From Cellulomonas pakistanensis (GTDB taxonomy: Bacteria > Actinomycetota > Actinomycetes > Actinomycetales > Cellulomonadaceae): a DNA stretch of 64,000 nucleotides. The stretch spans positions 62,001 through 126,000 of the forward strand of contig NZ_BONO01000009.1 of assembly GCF_016862755.1 (NCBI RefSeq). The letters run 5' to 3'. This document shows positions 48,453-57,729 of the stretch, piece after piece (the stretch's first letter is position 1; the number at the start of each line of letters is the position of its first letter). The translations under genes were made by a program, and so were the position numbers. A model generated the notes under the pieces. It was not told where the DNA came from and did not search any database. It saw only the letters and a list, made by a program, of their open reading frames with translations.

Positions 48453-49799
48453 ATGGCGAGCACGCGCACCCGCAGTCCCCGCCGCGCCCGCGGCGTTCGG
48501 GCCCTCGCCGGCTCGCTCGCCGGCGTGCTGACCGTGCTGGTCGGCGTCACCGCCGCCGGGCCGGCGGTCGGCGACGACCTCGACGACCGCAAGTCCGCGC
48601 TCGAGCAGCAGCAGCGCACGAACGAGCAGCAGCGGGCCGACGCGGAGGCCGCGCTGGAGGGGCTCAGCGAGCAGTACGCGCAGACCGCGCAGGATTTGCT
48701 GGCCGTGCAGCAGCAGCTCGCGCCGGCGCAGGCGGCGCTGACCGCCGCGCAGGAGGCCCTGGCCGGCTACGAGCGCGAGGCCGAGCTCATCGCCGCCCGG
48801 CTGCAGGACGCGCAGGACCAGGAGACGTCGATCAGCGCCACGATCGACACCGACACGGCGCGCGCGGACGAGATCCGGGCGCAGGTCGGGCAGATGGCGC
48901 GCCAGGCGTACCAGGGCGGGCCGGAGCTGTCGGGGATCGGGATCGTCGTCGGCGCGCAGAGCGTCGAGGAGTTCACCGAGCAGTACGGGCTGGCCACCGC
49001 CGCGCAGCGCGCGCAGAGCGAGGTGCTCGACGAGCTCGCCGACATCGCCGCGGCGAACAAGCAGAGCCAGGCCCGCCTGACGGCGGTGCGCGAGCGGATC
49101 ACCGAGCTCAAGGCCGAGGCCGACGCCAAGGTCGCCGAGGCGGAGGAGGCGCGCCAGGAGGCCGCCGACCGCAAGGCCGAGGTCGAGGACCTCATCGCGC
49201 AGGAGACGGCCAAGAAGCGGCAGCTCGAGGGCCAGAAGGCGTCCGCCGAGGCCGAGGTCGCGAAGATCGACGCCGAGAAGAAGGCGATCGAGAACGAGAT
49301 CACCCGGGTGGCGAACGAGCAGCGCGCGCGTGCGGCGGCCGCGGCCGCGGCGGCGGGTCAGCCCGCGCCCGCACCCGGCCCGGTCACCGGCTCGGTGTTC
49401 GGCAACCCGACGTCGATCAACCCGATCTACGTCACCAGCGAGTACGGCATGCGCCTGCACCCGATCCTCGGGTACTACCGCCTGCACGCGGGCATCGACC
49501 TGCGCACGTACTGCGGCACCCCGATCTACGCGGCCCGGGAGGGCACCGTGCAGTGGGCGCGGTGGCGCAGCGGGTTCGGCAACCAGGTGATGGTCGACCA
49601 CGGGCTGTACAACGGCAGCTCGCTCATGACCTCGTACAACCACATGACGAGCTTCGTGGTCGGCGGCGGGCAGCACGTGTCCCAGGGGCAGCTGCTCGGC
49701 TACTCCGGCAACACCGGGACGTCGGCGGCGTGCCACCTGCACTTCGAGGTGTACGTCAACGGCGCGACGACCAACCCGCGGCCGCTGCTCGGCCTGTAG
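48453..49799 (+). CDS. M23 family peptidase, FtsEX-linked (EnvC-like)
   Basis: 448 residues. Signal peptide about 1-39 (LAGVLTVLVGVTAAGPAVG). A long coiled coil spans 42-300 and is rich in Ala/Glu/Gln. The LytM domain (about 320-448) keeps its zinc ligands: the HAGIDL segment and CHLHFEV near the end. It is directly downstream of ftsX, so FtsEX probably controls it through the coiled coil. It likely cleaves peptidoglycan cross-bridges or activates an amidase. Catalytic residues appear intact, unlike in some EnvC proteins. Confidence 0.93.
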   Translation: MASTRTRSPRRARGVRALAGSLAGVLTVLVGVTAAGPAVGDDLDDRKSALEQQQRTNEQQRADAEAALEGLSEQYAQTAQDLLAVQQQLAPAQAALTAAQEALAGYEREAELIAARLQDAQDQETSISATIDTDTARADEIRAQVGQMARQAYQGGPELSGIGIVVGAQSVEEFTEQYGLATAAQRAQSEVLDELADIAAANKQSQARLTAVRERITELKAEADAKVAEAEEARQEAADRKAEVEDLIAQETAKKRQLEGQKASAEAEVAKIDAEKKAIENEITRVANEQRARAAAAAAAAGQPAPAPGPVTGSVFGNPTSINPIYVTSEYGMRLHPILGYYRLHAGIDLRTYCGTPIYAAREGTVQWARWRSGFGNQVMVDHGLYNGSSLMTSYNHMTSFVVGGGQHVSQGQLLGYSGNTGTSAACHLHFEVYVNGATTNPRPLLGL

Positions 49800-49892
49800 C
49801 GGAATCCGCGCGACGGCACGGGCGCGGCCGGATAGGCTGCTGCGTCGCCCCTCGCACCCGCGGGGCGCCCGCACGACCCCAGGAGGGCAGTC
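49800..49892 (+). promoter_or_regulatory. smpB promoter region
   Basis: TAGGCT at 49833-49838 is a candidate -10 giving a leader of about 45 nt with CAGGAGGG before the smpB ATG. The GGAAT at 49801 has no matching GTT at 18-19 bases, so I do not call it a SigH promoter. Confidence 0.4.
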
Positions 49893-50363
49893 ATGGCCAA
49901 GCAGAGCGGACGGTCGCTCGTCGCGTCCAACCGCAAGGCGCGCCACGACTACCTCATCGAGGACGTCTTCGAGGCGGGCGTCGTGCTGAGCGGCACCGAG
50001 GTCAAGGCGCTGCGCGCCGGCCGGGCGTCGCTCGTCGACGGCTGGTGCTCCGTCGACGGTGGCGAGGCGTGGCTCGAGGGCGTGCACATCCCCGAGTACT
50101 CGCAGGGCACCTGGACGAACCACGCCCCGCGCCGCAAGCGCAAGCTGCTGCTGCACCGCGAGGAGATCGACCGGCTGGAGGCCAAGACCCGCGAGAAGGG
50201 GCAGACGATCGTCCCGCTGTCCCTGTACTTCCTCGACGGGCGCGCCAAGGTCGAGATCGCGCTGGCGCGAGGCAAGCGCGAGTACGACAAGCGCCAGGCG
50301 CTGCGCGAGCGGCAGGACAACCTCGAGGCCGTCCGCGCCATGCGGGAGAAGCGCGACCGCTGA
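49893..50363 (+). CDS. smpB: SsrA-binding protein SmpB
   Basis: 156 residues. The conserved OB-type core begins [29 protein letters not shown] and contains [23 protein letters not shown]. The basic C-terminal tail ends EKRDR. SmpB binds tmRNA and, through its tail, the empty mRNA channel of stalled ribosomes. Its RNA partner ssrA is encoded at 61257 in the same window. Confidence 0.98.
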   Translation: MAKQSGRSLVASNRKARHDYLIEDVFEAGVVLSGTEVKALRAGRASLVDGWCSVDGGEAWLEGVHIPEYSQGTWTNHAPRRKRKLLLHREEIDRLEAKTREKGQTIVPLSLYFLDGRAKVEIALARGKREYDKRQALRERQDNLEAVRAMREKRDR

Positions 50364-50420
50364 CCGCGCGGGCAGCGCCCCGCGGGCGGCGCGCTGCGTC
50401 GCCGCGCGCTCGCCGCATCC

Positions 50421-50484
50421 GCCGAGATGGCACATCTCGGCTGCGAGCGGCCCCCGGACGACAGCCGAGAAGTGCCATCTCGGC
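50421..50484. repeat. Intergenic palindrome A
   Basis: 22-base arms (50421-50442, 50463-50484) match at 21 of 22 positions around a 20-base loop. Each arm contains its own dyad (GCCGAGATG-GCA-CATCTCGGC). Both arms match palindrome B (27230-27293) at about 21 of 23 positions. It lies between the convergent stops of smpB and the YyaL-like gene. Confidence 0.8.
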
Positions 50485-50546
50485 GAGTCTCCAACCCGCG
50501 CCTGTATGCGGGCGGCGCGGCACAGGCGCGGGGTGCAGGCTCGGCG
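50481..50546. repeat. Intergenic palindrome C, abutting palindrome A
   Basis: 25-base arms (50481-50505, 50522-50546) match at 21 of 25 positions. It shares GAGTCTCCA with palindrome D and ends seven bases before the stop of the minus-strand YyaL-like gene. With palindrome A it forms a two-hairpin array. Confidence 0.7.
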
Positions 50547-50552
50547 GAGGCG

Positions 50553-52658
50553 TCAGGCGAGCGACACGCGCAGGGCCCCCGGGTCCGTCGTCGGGCGGTC
50601 GCAGACGAACCCCCGGCACACGTACGCCGCCGCGCGCCCGCCGACCAGCGGCCGGTCCCGCAGCAGCCCCACGGCCGCGGGGTCCTCGGCCACCTCGTCG
50701 GGGTCGCCCTGCGCGAGCACCAGCCCCGGCGCGGGGGAGCGGACCGCCGCGCGGGCCAGCGCCACCCGCCCCGGGTCGTCGGCCCGGCCGAGCACGGCGA
50801 CCTCGCGCGGCCCGTCCAGCACGGCCTCGGCGGTCGCGAGCGCCCAGGCCACGGCGCGCGGGTGCTGGTGCGCGATCGACAGCGGCCCGGCGAGCGCGAG
50901 CTCCGCGGCCCGCCGGTCCGTCGCCGAGCCGGTGAGCGCCGCCCGCGCCAGCAGCGCGCCCGCGGCGGCCGACCGGCCCGCCGCCGAGGGGCCGTCCGCC
51001 ACGTCGGGCCGGGTGGCGAGGCGCGCGACGACCGGGTCGGTCTGGTCGTCGGCGGTGTCCCGGAACCCGTGGCCGGGTGCGCGGAACCGCGCGAGCACCG
51101 TGTCGAGCAGCGCGGACGCCCGGGTGGACCAGTGCGGGTCCCCGGTCACGCCGGCGAGGACGAGGAACCCCTCCGCCACGGCCGCGTAGTCCGTGAGCAC
51201 CCCGGGCGCGGTGCCGACCGCCCCGTCCCGCGAGGTGCGCGCCAGCCGCAGCAGGCCGTCGCCGCCCTCGAGCGTGTGCACGGTGTCGAGCACCCGCGCC
51301 GCGTCCACCGCGGCCGCCACCCACTCGCGCCGCTCGAGCATCGCGCCGGCCTCGGCGAGCGCGGCGATCGCGAGCCCGTTCCAGGTCGCCACGACCTTGT
51401 CGTCCCGCGCCGGCTGCGGCCGCTCGCCGCGGGCCCGGAGCAGCGCCCGGCGGACGCGCGCGAACCGCACCTCGTCCCCGGGCGCCGGGTCCTGGCGCAG
51501 CTGCAGCACCGAGGTCCCGGCCTCGAACGTGCCCTCCGCGGTCACCCCGAGCAGCTCCGCGGCCCACGCGCCGTCCTCGGCGCCGAGCGCCTCGTCCAGG
51601 GTCTCGCGGTCCCAGACGTACGTCGCGCCCTCGACGCCGTCGGTGTCCGCGTCGAGCGAGGACGCGAACGCGCCCTCCGGGGTGCGCAGGTCGCGCAGCA
51701 GCCAGTCGGCCGTGCCCTCGACGACCCGGCGGGCCAGGTCGGACCCGGTGCTGCGCCACCAGTGCGCGTACACCCGCAGCAGGATCGCGTTGTCCTCGAG
51801 CATCTTCTCGAAGTGCGGCACGGTCCACGTCGCGTCCACCGCGTACCGGGCGAACCCGCCGCCGACCTGGTCCGCCATGCCGCCGCGGGCCATCGCCTCG
51901 AGCGTGCCCTCGGCCATCGCCAGCGCGCGGTCGTCGCCGGTGCGCGCGTGCCGGCGCAGCAGCCACTCCAGCGTGGTCGACGGCGGGAACTTCGGGGCGC
52001 CGCCGAACCCGCCGTGCTCGGCATCGTACGCCGGGGCGAGCGCCTCGACGGCGAGGTCGGACACCCGGGCGACGGCCGCCAGGTCGAGGGCCGCGGCGTC
52101 GTCCTCCTCGGCGCCCGGGCCGTCCTCCGCGCCGGCCTGGCCGGCCGCCGGCGCCGCGGCGCCCCCGCCCAGGTGCGCCAGCAGCTCCGCCGCCCCGCCG
52201 CGCACCTCGTCCCGCCGCTCCCGCCACGCCCGCGACAGCGCCTCCAGGACCTGCCCGAACGCCGGCCGCCCGGCGACGGGCACCGGCGGGAAGTACGTGC
52301 CGCAGAAGAACGGGTCGCCCTCCGGCGTCGCGAACACCGTCATCGGCCAGCCGCCCTGCCCGGTCATCGCCTGGGTCGCCGCCATGTACGCCGCGTCCAG
52401 GTCGGGCCGCTCCTCGCGGTCGACCTTCACGTTGACGAACCGGCTGTTCATGACGGCGGCGACCCGCTCGTCCTCGAACGACTCGTGCGCCATCACGTGG
52501 CACCAGTGGCACGCCGCGTACCCGATGGACACCAGCAGCGGCACGTCCCGACGCCGCGCCTCGGCGAACGCCTCCTCGCCCCATTCGTACCAGTCGACGG
52601 GGTTGTCGGCGTGCTGGCGCAGGTAGGGGCTGGTGCTGCGGGCGAGGCGGTTGGGCAT
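50553..52658 (-). CDS. YyaL-like thioredoxin-domain (DUF255) protein
   Basis: 701 residues. An N-terminal thioredoxin-like domain has a CxxC motif (C50, C53 in [10 protein letters not shown]), followed by an alpha/alpha toroid of the type seen in sugar epimerases and GH-like enzymes. The family (YyaL / spermatogenesis-associated protein 20) opens with [26 protein letters not shown]-like sequence. Biochemical function is not established; a role in thiol or glycan handling is speculative. ATG 52658 is the conserved start. Confidence 0.92.
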   Translation of the reverse strand: MPNRLARSTSPYLRQHADNPVDWYEWGEEAFAEARRRDVPLLVSIGYAACHWCHVMAHESFEDERVAAVMNSRFVNVKVDREERPDLDAAYMAATQAMTGQGGWPMTVFATPEGDPFFCGTYFPPVPVAGRPAFGQVLEALSRAWRERRDEVRGGAAELLAHLGGGAAAPAAGQAGAEDGPGAEEDDAAALDLAAVARVSDLAVEALAPAYDAEHGGFGGAPKFPPSTTLEWLLRRHARTGDDRALAMAEGTLEAMARGGMADQVGGGFARYAVDATWTVPHFEKMLEDNAILLRVYAHWWRSTGSDLARRVVEGTADWLLRDLRTPEGAFASSLDADTDGVEGATYVWDRETLDEALGAEDGAWAAELLGVTAEGTFEAGTSVLQLRQDPAPGDEVRFARVRRALLRARGERPQPARDDKVVATWNGLAIAALAEAGAMLERREWVAAAVDAARVLDTVHTLEGGDGLLRLARTSRDGAVGTAPGVLTDYAAVAEGFLVLAGVTGDPHWSTRASALLDTVLARFRAPGHGFRDTADDQTDPVVARLATRPDVADGPSAAGRSAAAGALLARAALTGSATDRRAAELALAGPLSIAHQHPRAVAWALATAEAVLDGPREVAVLGRADDPGRVALARAAVRSPAPGLVLAQGDPDEVAEDPAAVGLLRDRPLVGGRAAAYVCRGFVCDRPTTDPGALRVSLA

Positions 52659-52773
52659 GCGTCCACTCTCGCGCCGGGCAGCGCCGCCCGCGACCGCGGT
52701 GGCCGCCCGACTGGCCGAGGTGCACGGAGTCCGCCAGAGTCGGGACCCACCCCTCGTCCGAAGGAGCTCGTCC

Positions 52774-53589
52774 GTGCCGTCGCCGTCCCGCACCGCCCCC
52801 GACCAGGCGACCCGGAGGGGCCGGGGTGCCGGCCGGACCCTCGCGCGAACCGTCGGCGGCGCGCGGCCGCGCGGGCTCGACCCGGCGGCCGGGGTGGTCG
52901 TGACCGACGTCGGGCGCCCCGACGACCCGGCGGTCGTGCTGGTGCACGGCATCGGCGTCTCCGAGCGGTACTACCGCGGCCTCGCGCGCGAGCTGGCGTC
53001 CGACCGGCGCGTGCTGGCGCCGGACCTGCCGGGGTTCGGTCGCAGCCCCCGCCCGTCCCGGGTGCCGACGGTCGAGGACCTCGCGGACGTGGTGCTCGCC
53101 GTGCTCCGGCACCGGGGGATCGAGCGGGCGACGCTCGTCGGGCACTCGATGGGCTCGCAGGTCGTCGCCGAGGCGATGCTGCGCGCCCCGGACGTGGTGG
53201 AGCGCGTCGTGCTGATCGGCACGGTCGTCGACCCCGCCGCGCCGTCGGTCGTGCGGCAGGCGCTGCGGCTCGCGCGGGACGGGCTGCACGAGCCGGCCGG
53301 GGTCAACGCGATCGTGGCCACGGACTACCTGCGCACCGGCCCGTTCTGGTACTCGGCGGTGCTGCCGCACATGTTCGCGTACGACACCGCCGCCGCCGTG
53401 TCCCGGCTGCCCGGGCCGGCCCTCGTCGTGCGCGGGGAGCACGACCCGGTGTCGTCCCGCGCCTGGGCGCGCCGGCTGGCGGTGCTCGCGCCGCGGGCCG
53501 AGGTGCGGGAGGTGCCGGGCGCGGGGCACGTCGCGATGGCGAGCCACGCCCCGCTGGTCGCTGGGTGGGTCCGGGAGCCGCCGTGCTGA
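52774..53589 (+). CDS. Alpha/beta hydrolase
   Basis: 271 residues from GTG 52774 (AAGGAG upstream). The oxyanion motif VLVHGIG near 56-62, nucleophile Ser in VGHSMGSQ near 129, the acid in RGEHDPV and the catalytic His in [10 protein letters not shown] form a complete triad. The substrate is unknown. It overlaps the next hydrolase gene by seven bases, so the two are co-expressed. Confidence 0.9.
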   Translation: MPSPSRTAPDQATRRGRGAGRTLARTVGGARPRGLDPAAGVVVTDVGRPDDPAVVLVHGIGVSERYYRGLARELASDRRVLAPDLPGFGRSPRPSRVPTVEDLADVVLAVLRHRGIERATLVGHSMGSQVVAEAMLRAPDVVERVVLIGTVVDPAAPSVVRQALRLARDGLHEPAGVNAIVATDYLRTGPFWYSAVLPHMFAYDTAAAVSRLPGPALVVRGEHDPVSSRAWARRLAVLAPRAEVREVPGAGHVAMASHAPLVAGWVREPPC

Positions 53590-54287
53590 CGGCGCTGGAC
53601 ACGGCCCGCCGGGGCGTGTGGTGGGGCCAGGACTACGCCTACGCCGGCTGGCGGCAGGCGCGCGGCCTGCTGTCCCGGACGTCGCCCGACTCGTACACCC
53701 GGCCCGACCCGGCGCGGCGCCCGCCCGTCCTGCTGCTGCCCGGCGTGTGGGAGACCTGGCGGTTCCTCGAGCCGCTCGCGCGGGCCCTGTTCGCGCACGG
53801 GCACCCGGTGCACGTCGTCGCGCCGTTCGGGCTGAACCGGGGGAGCGTGCCCGACATGGCCGAGCTCGCGGCCGCGCAGCTCCGGGACGCCGACCTGCGG
53901 GGCGTCGTCATCGTCGCGCACTCCAAGGGCGGGCTGATCGGCAAGAGCGTGATGGGCCGGACCGACGTCGGCGACCGCGTGCTCGGCATGGTCGCGATCA
54001 ACACGCCGTTCTCGGGCTCGCCGTACGCGCGGCTGCTGCCGGTGCGGTCGATCCGGGCGTTCCTGCCGGACGACGAGGTGCTGACGGCGCTCGCGGCCCG
54101 GCGCGCGGACGACGCGCGGATCGTGTCGGTCGCGACGTGCTTCGACCCGCACATCCCGAACGGCAGCGAGCTCCCGGGCGCGCGGAACGTCCGTCTGGCG
54201 ACCCCGGGGCACTTCCGGTCGCTCGCGGACCCGGAGCTGGTCCCGCTGCTGCTGCGCGAGCTGGCCCGGTTCGCCGCGGCGGGCTGA
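53583..54287 (+). CDS. Alpha/beta hydrolase, lipase-like
   Basis: 234 residues from GTG 53583. It has VLLLPGVWETW, the nucleophile Ser in VAHSKGGLIG and the His in TPGHFRSLADPE. The AHSKGG elbow and NTPFSGSPYARLL stretch resemble esterase/lipases of the PGAP1-like or triacylglycerol lipase group. It is tightly coupled to the preceding hydrolase. The pair is unusual in that the two enzymes are only distantly alike, so a simple duplication is unlikely. Confidence 0.85.
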   Translation: MLTALDTARRGVWWGQDYAYAGWRQARGLLSRTSPDSYTRPDPARRPPVLLLPGVWETWRFLEPLARALFAHGHPVHVVAPFGLNRGSVPDMAELAAAQLRDADLRGVVIVAHSKGGLIGKSVMGRTDVGDRVLGMVAINTPFSGSPYARLLPVRSIRAFLPDDEVLTALAARRADDARIVSVATCFDPHIPNGSELPGARNVRLATPGHFRSLADPELVPLLLRELARFAAAG

Positions 54288-54308
54288 CCCCGCCGCGGCG
54301 GGGGTCAG
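54284..54308. terminator. Bidirectional hairpin containing both stop codons
   Basis: CTGACCCCGCC pairs with GGCGGGGGTCAG (one extra G). The stop of the lipase-like gene (54285-54287) and the complementary stop of ndh (54305-54307) both lie inside the stem, so the two convergent genes share one compact terminator. Confidence 0.7.
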
Positions 54309-55678
54309 TCGCCCAGCACCGTCCGGGTGGGCACCGTCGGCTTGTCGACGCCGCGGCTGCGCAGCGCCCCGCGGCCGACCACCTGCTGCCAGGTCGCGGT
54401 GCGCTCGGACCGCCCGCGGCCGATGAAACTCACCGCCCAGTGCAGCAGCGTGGTGATCCGGTTCTTGAACCCGACCAGGTAGAACAGGTGCACGCCGAGC
54501 CAGAGCAGCCACGCGCCGAACCCGGCCGTCTTCACCGGCCCGATCTTCGCGACCGCCTGGAACCGGGACACGGTCGCGAGCGACCCCTTGTCCTTGTACC
54601 GGAACGGCCCGGCGCTCGGCTGCCCGTGCACCTGGCGGGCGATCTCCTGCGCGGCGTACCGTCCGGTCTGCATGGCGGCGGGCGCGACGCCCGGGACCCC
54701 GGGGCGCAGCGCCATGTCGCCGACCACGAACACCTCGGGGTGCCCCGGCAGGGAGCCGTTCGGCTCGACCCGGACGCGGCCGGCGCGGTCGACCTCGGCG
54801 CCGGTGGCCTCGCCGAGCTGCCGGCCGAGCGGGGACGCCTGCACGCCGGCGGCCCACACCTTGGTCTGCGCCTCGATCCGGGTCCGGTTGCCGTCGCCGT
54901 CCTCGACCGTGACCGACTCGTCGTCCACGTCGACCACCTTGTGACCCATGAGCAGCTCCACGCCCAGGCCCTCGAGGACCCCGGCGGCGGCGTCCTGCAG
55001 GTCCTCGGGGTTGCCGGGCAGCACCTTCGGCACCGGGTCGATCAGCAGGATCCGCGACTGCGTCGGGTCGAGGTTGCGGAACGACCCGCGGAGCGACCGG
55101 TGCGCGAGCTCGGCGAGCTGGCCGGCCATCTCGACGCCTGTCGGGCCGGCGCCGACGACGACGAACGTCGTGAGGCGCGCGCGCTCGGCCGGGTCCTTCG
55201 ACAGCTCGGCGAGCTCGAACGCGCCGAACACCCGGCCGCGGATCTCCAGCGCGTCGTCGATGCTCTTGAGCCCCGGCGCGAAGTCGGCGAACTGGTCGTT
55301 GCCGAAGTAGGACTGCCCGGAGCCGGCCGCGACGATCAGGCTGTCGTACGGGGTGCGCGTCTCGCCGAGCGGCGAGGACGACACGACCTCGCGCCGCTCC
55401 AGGTCGATCGAGGTCACCACGCCGAGCAGCACCCGGGCGTTCCGCTGGCTCCTGAGCACGTCGCGCGTCGCGGGGGAGATCTCGCCGACGGACAGCACGC
55501 CGGTCGCCACCTGGTAGAGCAGCGGCTGGAACAGGTGGGTGGCGGTGCCGTCGATGACGGTGATCCGGACCGGCTCGTCGGCGAGGGCCTTGGTCGCGAA
55601 CAACCCGCCGAACCCCGAGCCGATCACCACGACGTCGTGCGGCTTGCCGGGCGTGCGTGAGGGGACGCCAGTGCTCAT
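54305..55678 (-). CDS. ndh: Type II NADH dehydrogenase
   Basis: 457 residues. The FAD-binding GSGFGGLFA is near 15-23, a second dinucleotide site GAGPTGVEMAG near 170, and the flavin-contact block VFVVGDMALRPGVPGVAPAAMQTGRYAAQ near 315. A C-terminal hydrophobic segment (LLWLGVHLFYLVGF) fits the amphipathic membrane anchor of NDH-2. It passes electrons from NADH to menaquinone without pumping protons. Confidence 0.94.
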   Translation of the reverse strand: MSTGVPSRTPGKPHDVVVIGSGFGGLFATKALADEPVRITVIDGTATHLFQPLLYQVATGVLSVGEISPATRDVLRSQRNARVLLGVVTSIDLERREVVSSSPLGETRTPYDSLIVAAGSGQSYFGNDQFADFAPGLKSIDDALEIRGRVFGAFELAELSKDPAERARLTTFVVVGAGPTGVEMAGQLAELAHRSLRGSFRNLDPTQSRILLIDPVPKVLPGNPEDLQDAAAGVLEGLGVELLMGHKVVDVDDESVTVEDGDGNRTRIEAQTKVWAAGVQASPLGRQLGEATGAEVDRAGRVRVEPNGSLPGHPEVFVVGDMALRPGVPGVAPAAMQTGRYAAQEIARQVHGQPSAGPFRYKDKGSLATVSRFQAVAKIGPVKTAGFGAWLLWLGVHLFYLVGFKNRITTLLHWAVSFIGRGRSERTATWQQVVGRGALRSRGVDKPTVPTRTVLGD

Positions 55679-55783
55679 GGGGGGTCCTTCCGCGGTCGGG
55701 TCTCGAGGACTCGTCCGACCCTACGAGCGGCCCGGGGAGCGCGCGCGCCGAGCGCCGGGGCGCCCCGCGTGGCCGCCCGCGCG

Positions 55784-56863
55784 TCAGGCCGGCGGCGCGA
55801 GGATCTCGGACAGCCGGAAGCCCACCGGCTCCTCGAGCTGGGCGTAGGTGCAGGTCGCGGGGTCGCGGTCGGGGCGCCACCGCTTGAACTGCGCGGTGTG
55901 CCGGAACCGGTCGCCCTCCATGTGGTCGTAGGCGACCTCCACCACCAGCTCGGGGCGCAGCGGGACGAACGACAGGTCCTTGCTCGCGTTCCACCGGCTG
56001 ACCGCGCCCGGCATCCGCTTCCCCTCGTGCGCGGACTGGTCCGCCCAGTCGCCCCAGGGGTGCTGCGACAGGTCGTCGGCCCGCAGCGGCGCCAGCTCCT
56101 CGACGAGCGCCTTGCGGCGGGCCATGGGGAACGACGCGGCGACGCCGACGTGCTGCAGCCGGCCGTCGTCGGTCCACAGACCCAGCAGGAGGGACCCGAG
56201 CACGTCGCCGGACTTGTGCCAGCGGAACCCGGCGACCACGCAGTCGGCGGTGCGGGCGTGCTTGACCTTGAACATGGTGCGCTTGTCCGGCTGGTACGTG
56301 CCGTCGAGCGGCTTGGCGACGACGCCGTCGAGGCCCGCTCCCTCGAACTGCTCGAACCACCGCTGCGCCTCGGCGAGGTCGCCGGTGGCGGGCGTGAGGT
56401 GCACGCGGGGGTCGTCGCCCGTGACCGTGGCGCCGAGCGCGTCCACCAGCCGCGCGCGCCGGTCGCCGAACGGGGTGCGCATGAGGTCCTCGTCGCCGAG
56501 CGCCAGCGCGTCGAACGCCACGAACGACGCGGGCGTCTGCCCGGCGAGCAGCCGGACCCGGCTCTCCGCGGGGTGGATCCGCTGCTGGAGGGCGTCGAAG
56601 TCGAGCCGGTCGCCGGACACCACGACGATCTCGCCGTCGAGCACGCACCGCTCCGGGGTCGACGCCTTGATCGACTCGACCAGCTCCGGGAAGTACCGGG
56701 TCATCGGCTTCTCGTTGCGGCTGCCCAGCACGACGTCGTCGCCGTCCCGGAACACGATCGTGCGGAACCCGTCCCACTTGGGCTCCGTGTGCCCGAGGTC
56801 GGGGATCTCGGGCACGGCCTTGGCCAGCATCGGGGACACGGGCGGCATCACGGGCAGGTCCAT
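55784..56863 (-). CDS. ATP-dependent DNA ligase, LigC type
   Basis: 359 residues from ATG 56863; ATG 56872 is also possible. The nucleotidyltransferase domain has adenylated Lys29 in motif I (EPKWDGFR), motif III (SFVAFDALALG), motif IV (AGLDGVVAK) and motif V (TMFKVKHARTADCVV). An OB domain ends the protein (RPELVVEVAYDHMEGDRFRHTAQFKRWRPD). Length and layout match mycobacterial LigC, a stand-alone ligase of non-replicative repair. There are no Ku or polymerase genes nearby. Confidence 0.93.
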   Translation of the reverse strand: MDLPVMPPVSPMLAKAVPEIPDLGHTEPKWDGFRTIVFRDGDDVVLGSRNEKPMTRYFPELVESIKASTPERCVLDGEIVVVSGDRLDFDALQQRIHPAESRVRLLAGQTPASFVAFDALALGDEDLMRTPFGDRRARLVDALGATVTGDDPRVHLTPATGDLAEAQRWFEQFEGAGLDGVVAKPLDGTYQPDKRTMFKVKHARTADCVVAGFRWHKSGDVLGSLLLGLWTDDGRLQHVGVAASFPMARRKALVEELAPLRADDLSQHPWGDWADQSAHEGKRMPGAVSRWNASKDLSFVPLRPELVVEVAYDHMEGDRFRHTAQFKRWRPDRDPATCTYAQLEEPVGFRLSEILAPPA

Positions 56864-56924
56864 GCGGCCCATCCTGCTGGCGGACGCCGCGCCCGGCCAG
56901 GGCTGCGGCGCGTCGTGGTCCCGG

Positions 56925-57671
56925 TCAGCCCGCGTCCGGGCGCTCCGGCGAGCGCACCGGCTGCTCCGTGCCCGGCACCGGCAGGCCCGGCGCGCCCTGG
57001 GCCGCCGGGTCGAACCCGAAGGTGTGCACCTCGCGCGAGCCGTCGGGCCCGATCCGGACCGTCGACACGCTCGCGTTCGCCAGCGGGTCCATCGGCACGG
57101 TCCCGACCATCGCCAGGTAGGCCAGGAGCGTGACGCCGTGGCTCACCACGAGGACGTCGCCGCCGCCCGCGTGCTCCTGCTCGATCCGGCCGAACGCGCC
57201 GGCGACGCGCTCCAGGTAGTCGCTGGTGCGCTCGGCGCCCGGGAGGCCGGGGTAGGTGCCGGTGAGGATGCCGCCGAACAGCTCGACCGGGTCGCCCAGC
57301 GCGAGCAGCTCGGCCTCGGGGCGGGCCTCCAGGTCGCCGAAGTGCATCTCCCGCAGCCCCGGGTCCGTCGTCAGCCCGACGCCCGGGTGCTCGGTGAGCA
57401 GCTCGCGCGCGGTGGCGACCGTGCGCCCCGCGGGGCTGGCGTAGGCGGCGGCGAACGTCCGGTCCGCCAGCACCCGGGCCGTGGCGCGCACGCCGGTCAG
57501 GCCCTCCTCGGTGAGCGGGGAGTCCGTCCAGCCCTGCAGCCTCCGCGCGGTGTTGAACTCGGTGCGGCCGTGCCGGACGAGGTACAGCGTGGTCGTGCCG
57601 TCGGGCGCGGCCCCGTCGTCGAGCGTGCTGGCCGGGCCGGGCTCGGCCCCGGTGGTCGCGAGGAAGGGCAT
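56925..57671 (-). CDS. Histidine phosphatase (phosphoglycerate mutase-like) protein
   Basis: 248 residues. The RHG motif is R33-H34-G35 in YLVRHGRTEFN, with the second catalytic His in VVSHGVTLLAYLA. The 25-residue lead is Pro/Gly-rich. The family covers cofactor-dependent phosphoglycerate mutases and broad phosphatases; the short length and sequence favour a phosphatase. Substrate unknown. Confidence 0.9.
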   Translation of the reverse strand: MPFLATTGAEPGPASTLDDGAAPDGTTTLYLVRHGRTEFNTARRLQGWTDSPLTEEGLTGVRATARVLADRTFAAAYASPAGRTVATARELLTEHPGVGLTTDPGLREMHFGDLEARPEAELLALGDPVELFGGILTGTYPGLPGAERTSDYLERVAGAFGRIEQEHAGGGDVLVVSHGVTLLAYLAMVGTVPMDPLANASVSTVRIGPDGSREVHTFGFDPAAQGAPGLPVPGTEQPVRSPERPDAG

Positions 57672-57685
57672 GCCCGCGATCCTAG

Positions 57686-57726
57686 GCGCGGCCCCGGCAC
57701 CCCTGCCCGGGGCACCGGGGCCGCGC
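57686..57726 (-). terminator. Terminator of the ABC-2 exporter operon
   Basis: 12-bp perfect stem (57686-57697 with 57715-57726) with further pairing in the loop, immediately past the permease stop at 57730 on the minus strand. Confidence 0.7.
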
Positions 57727-57729
57727 GGC

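Noticed and set aside
49801-49830. SigH-type promoter before smpB
   Set aside because: GGAAT is present at 49801, but there is no GTT 18-19 bases downstream.
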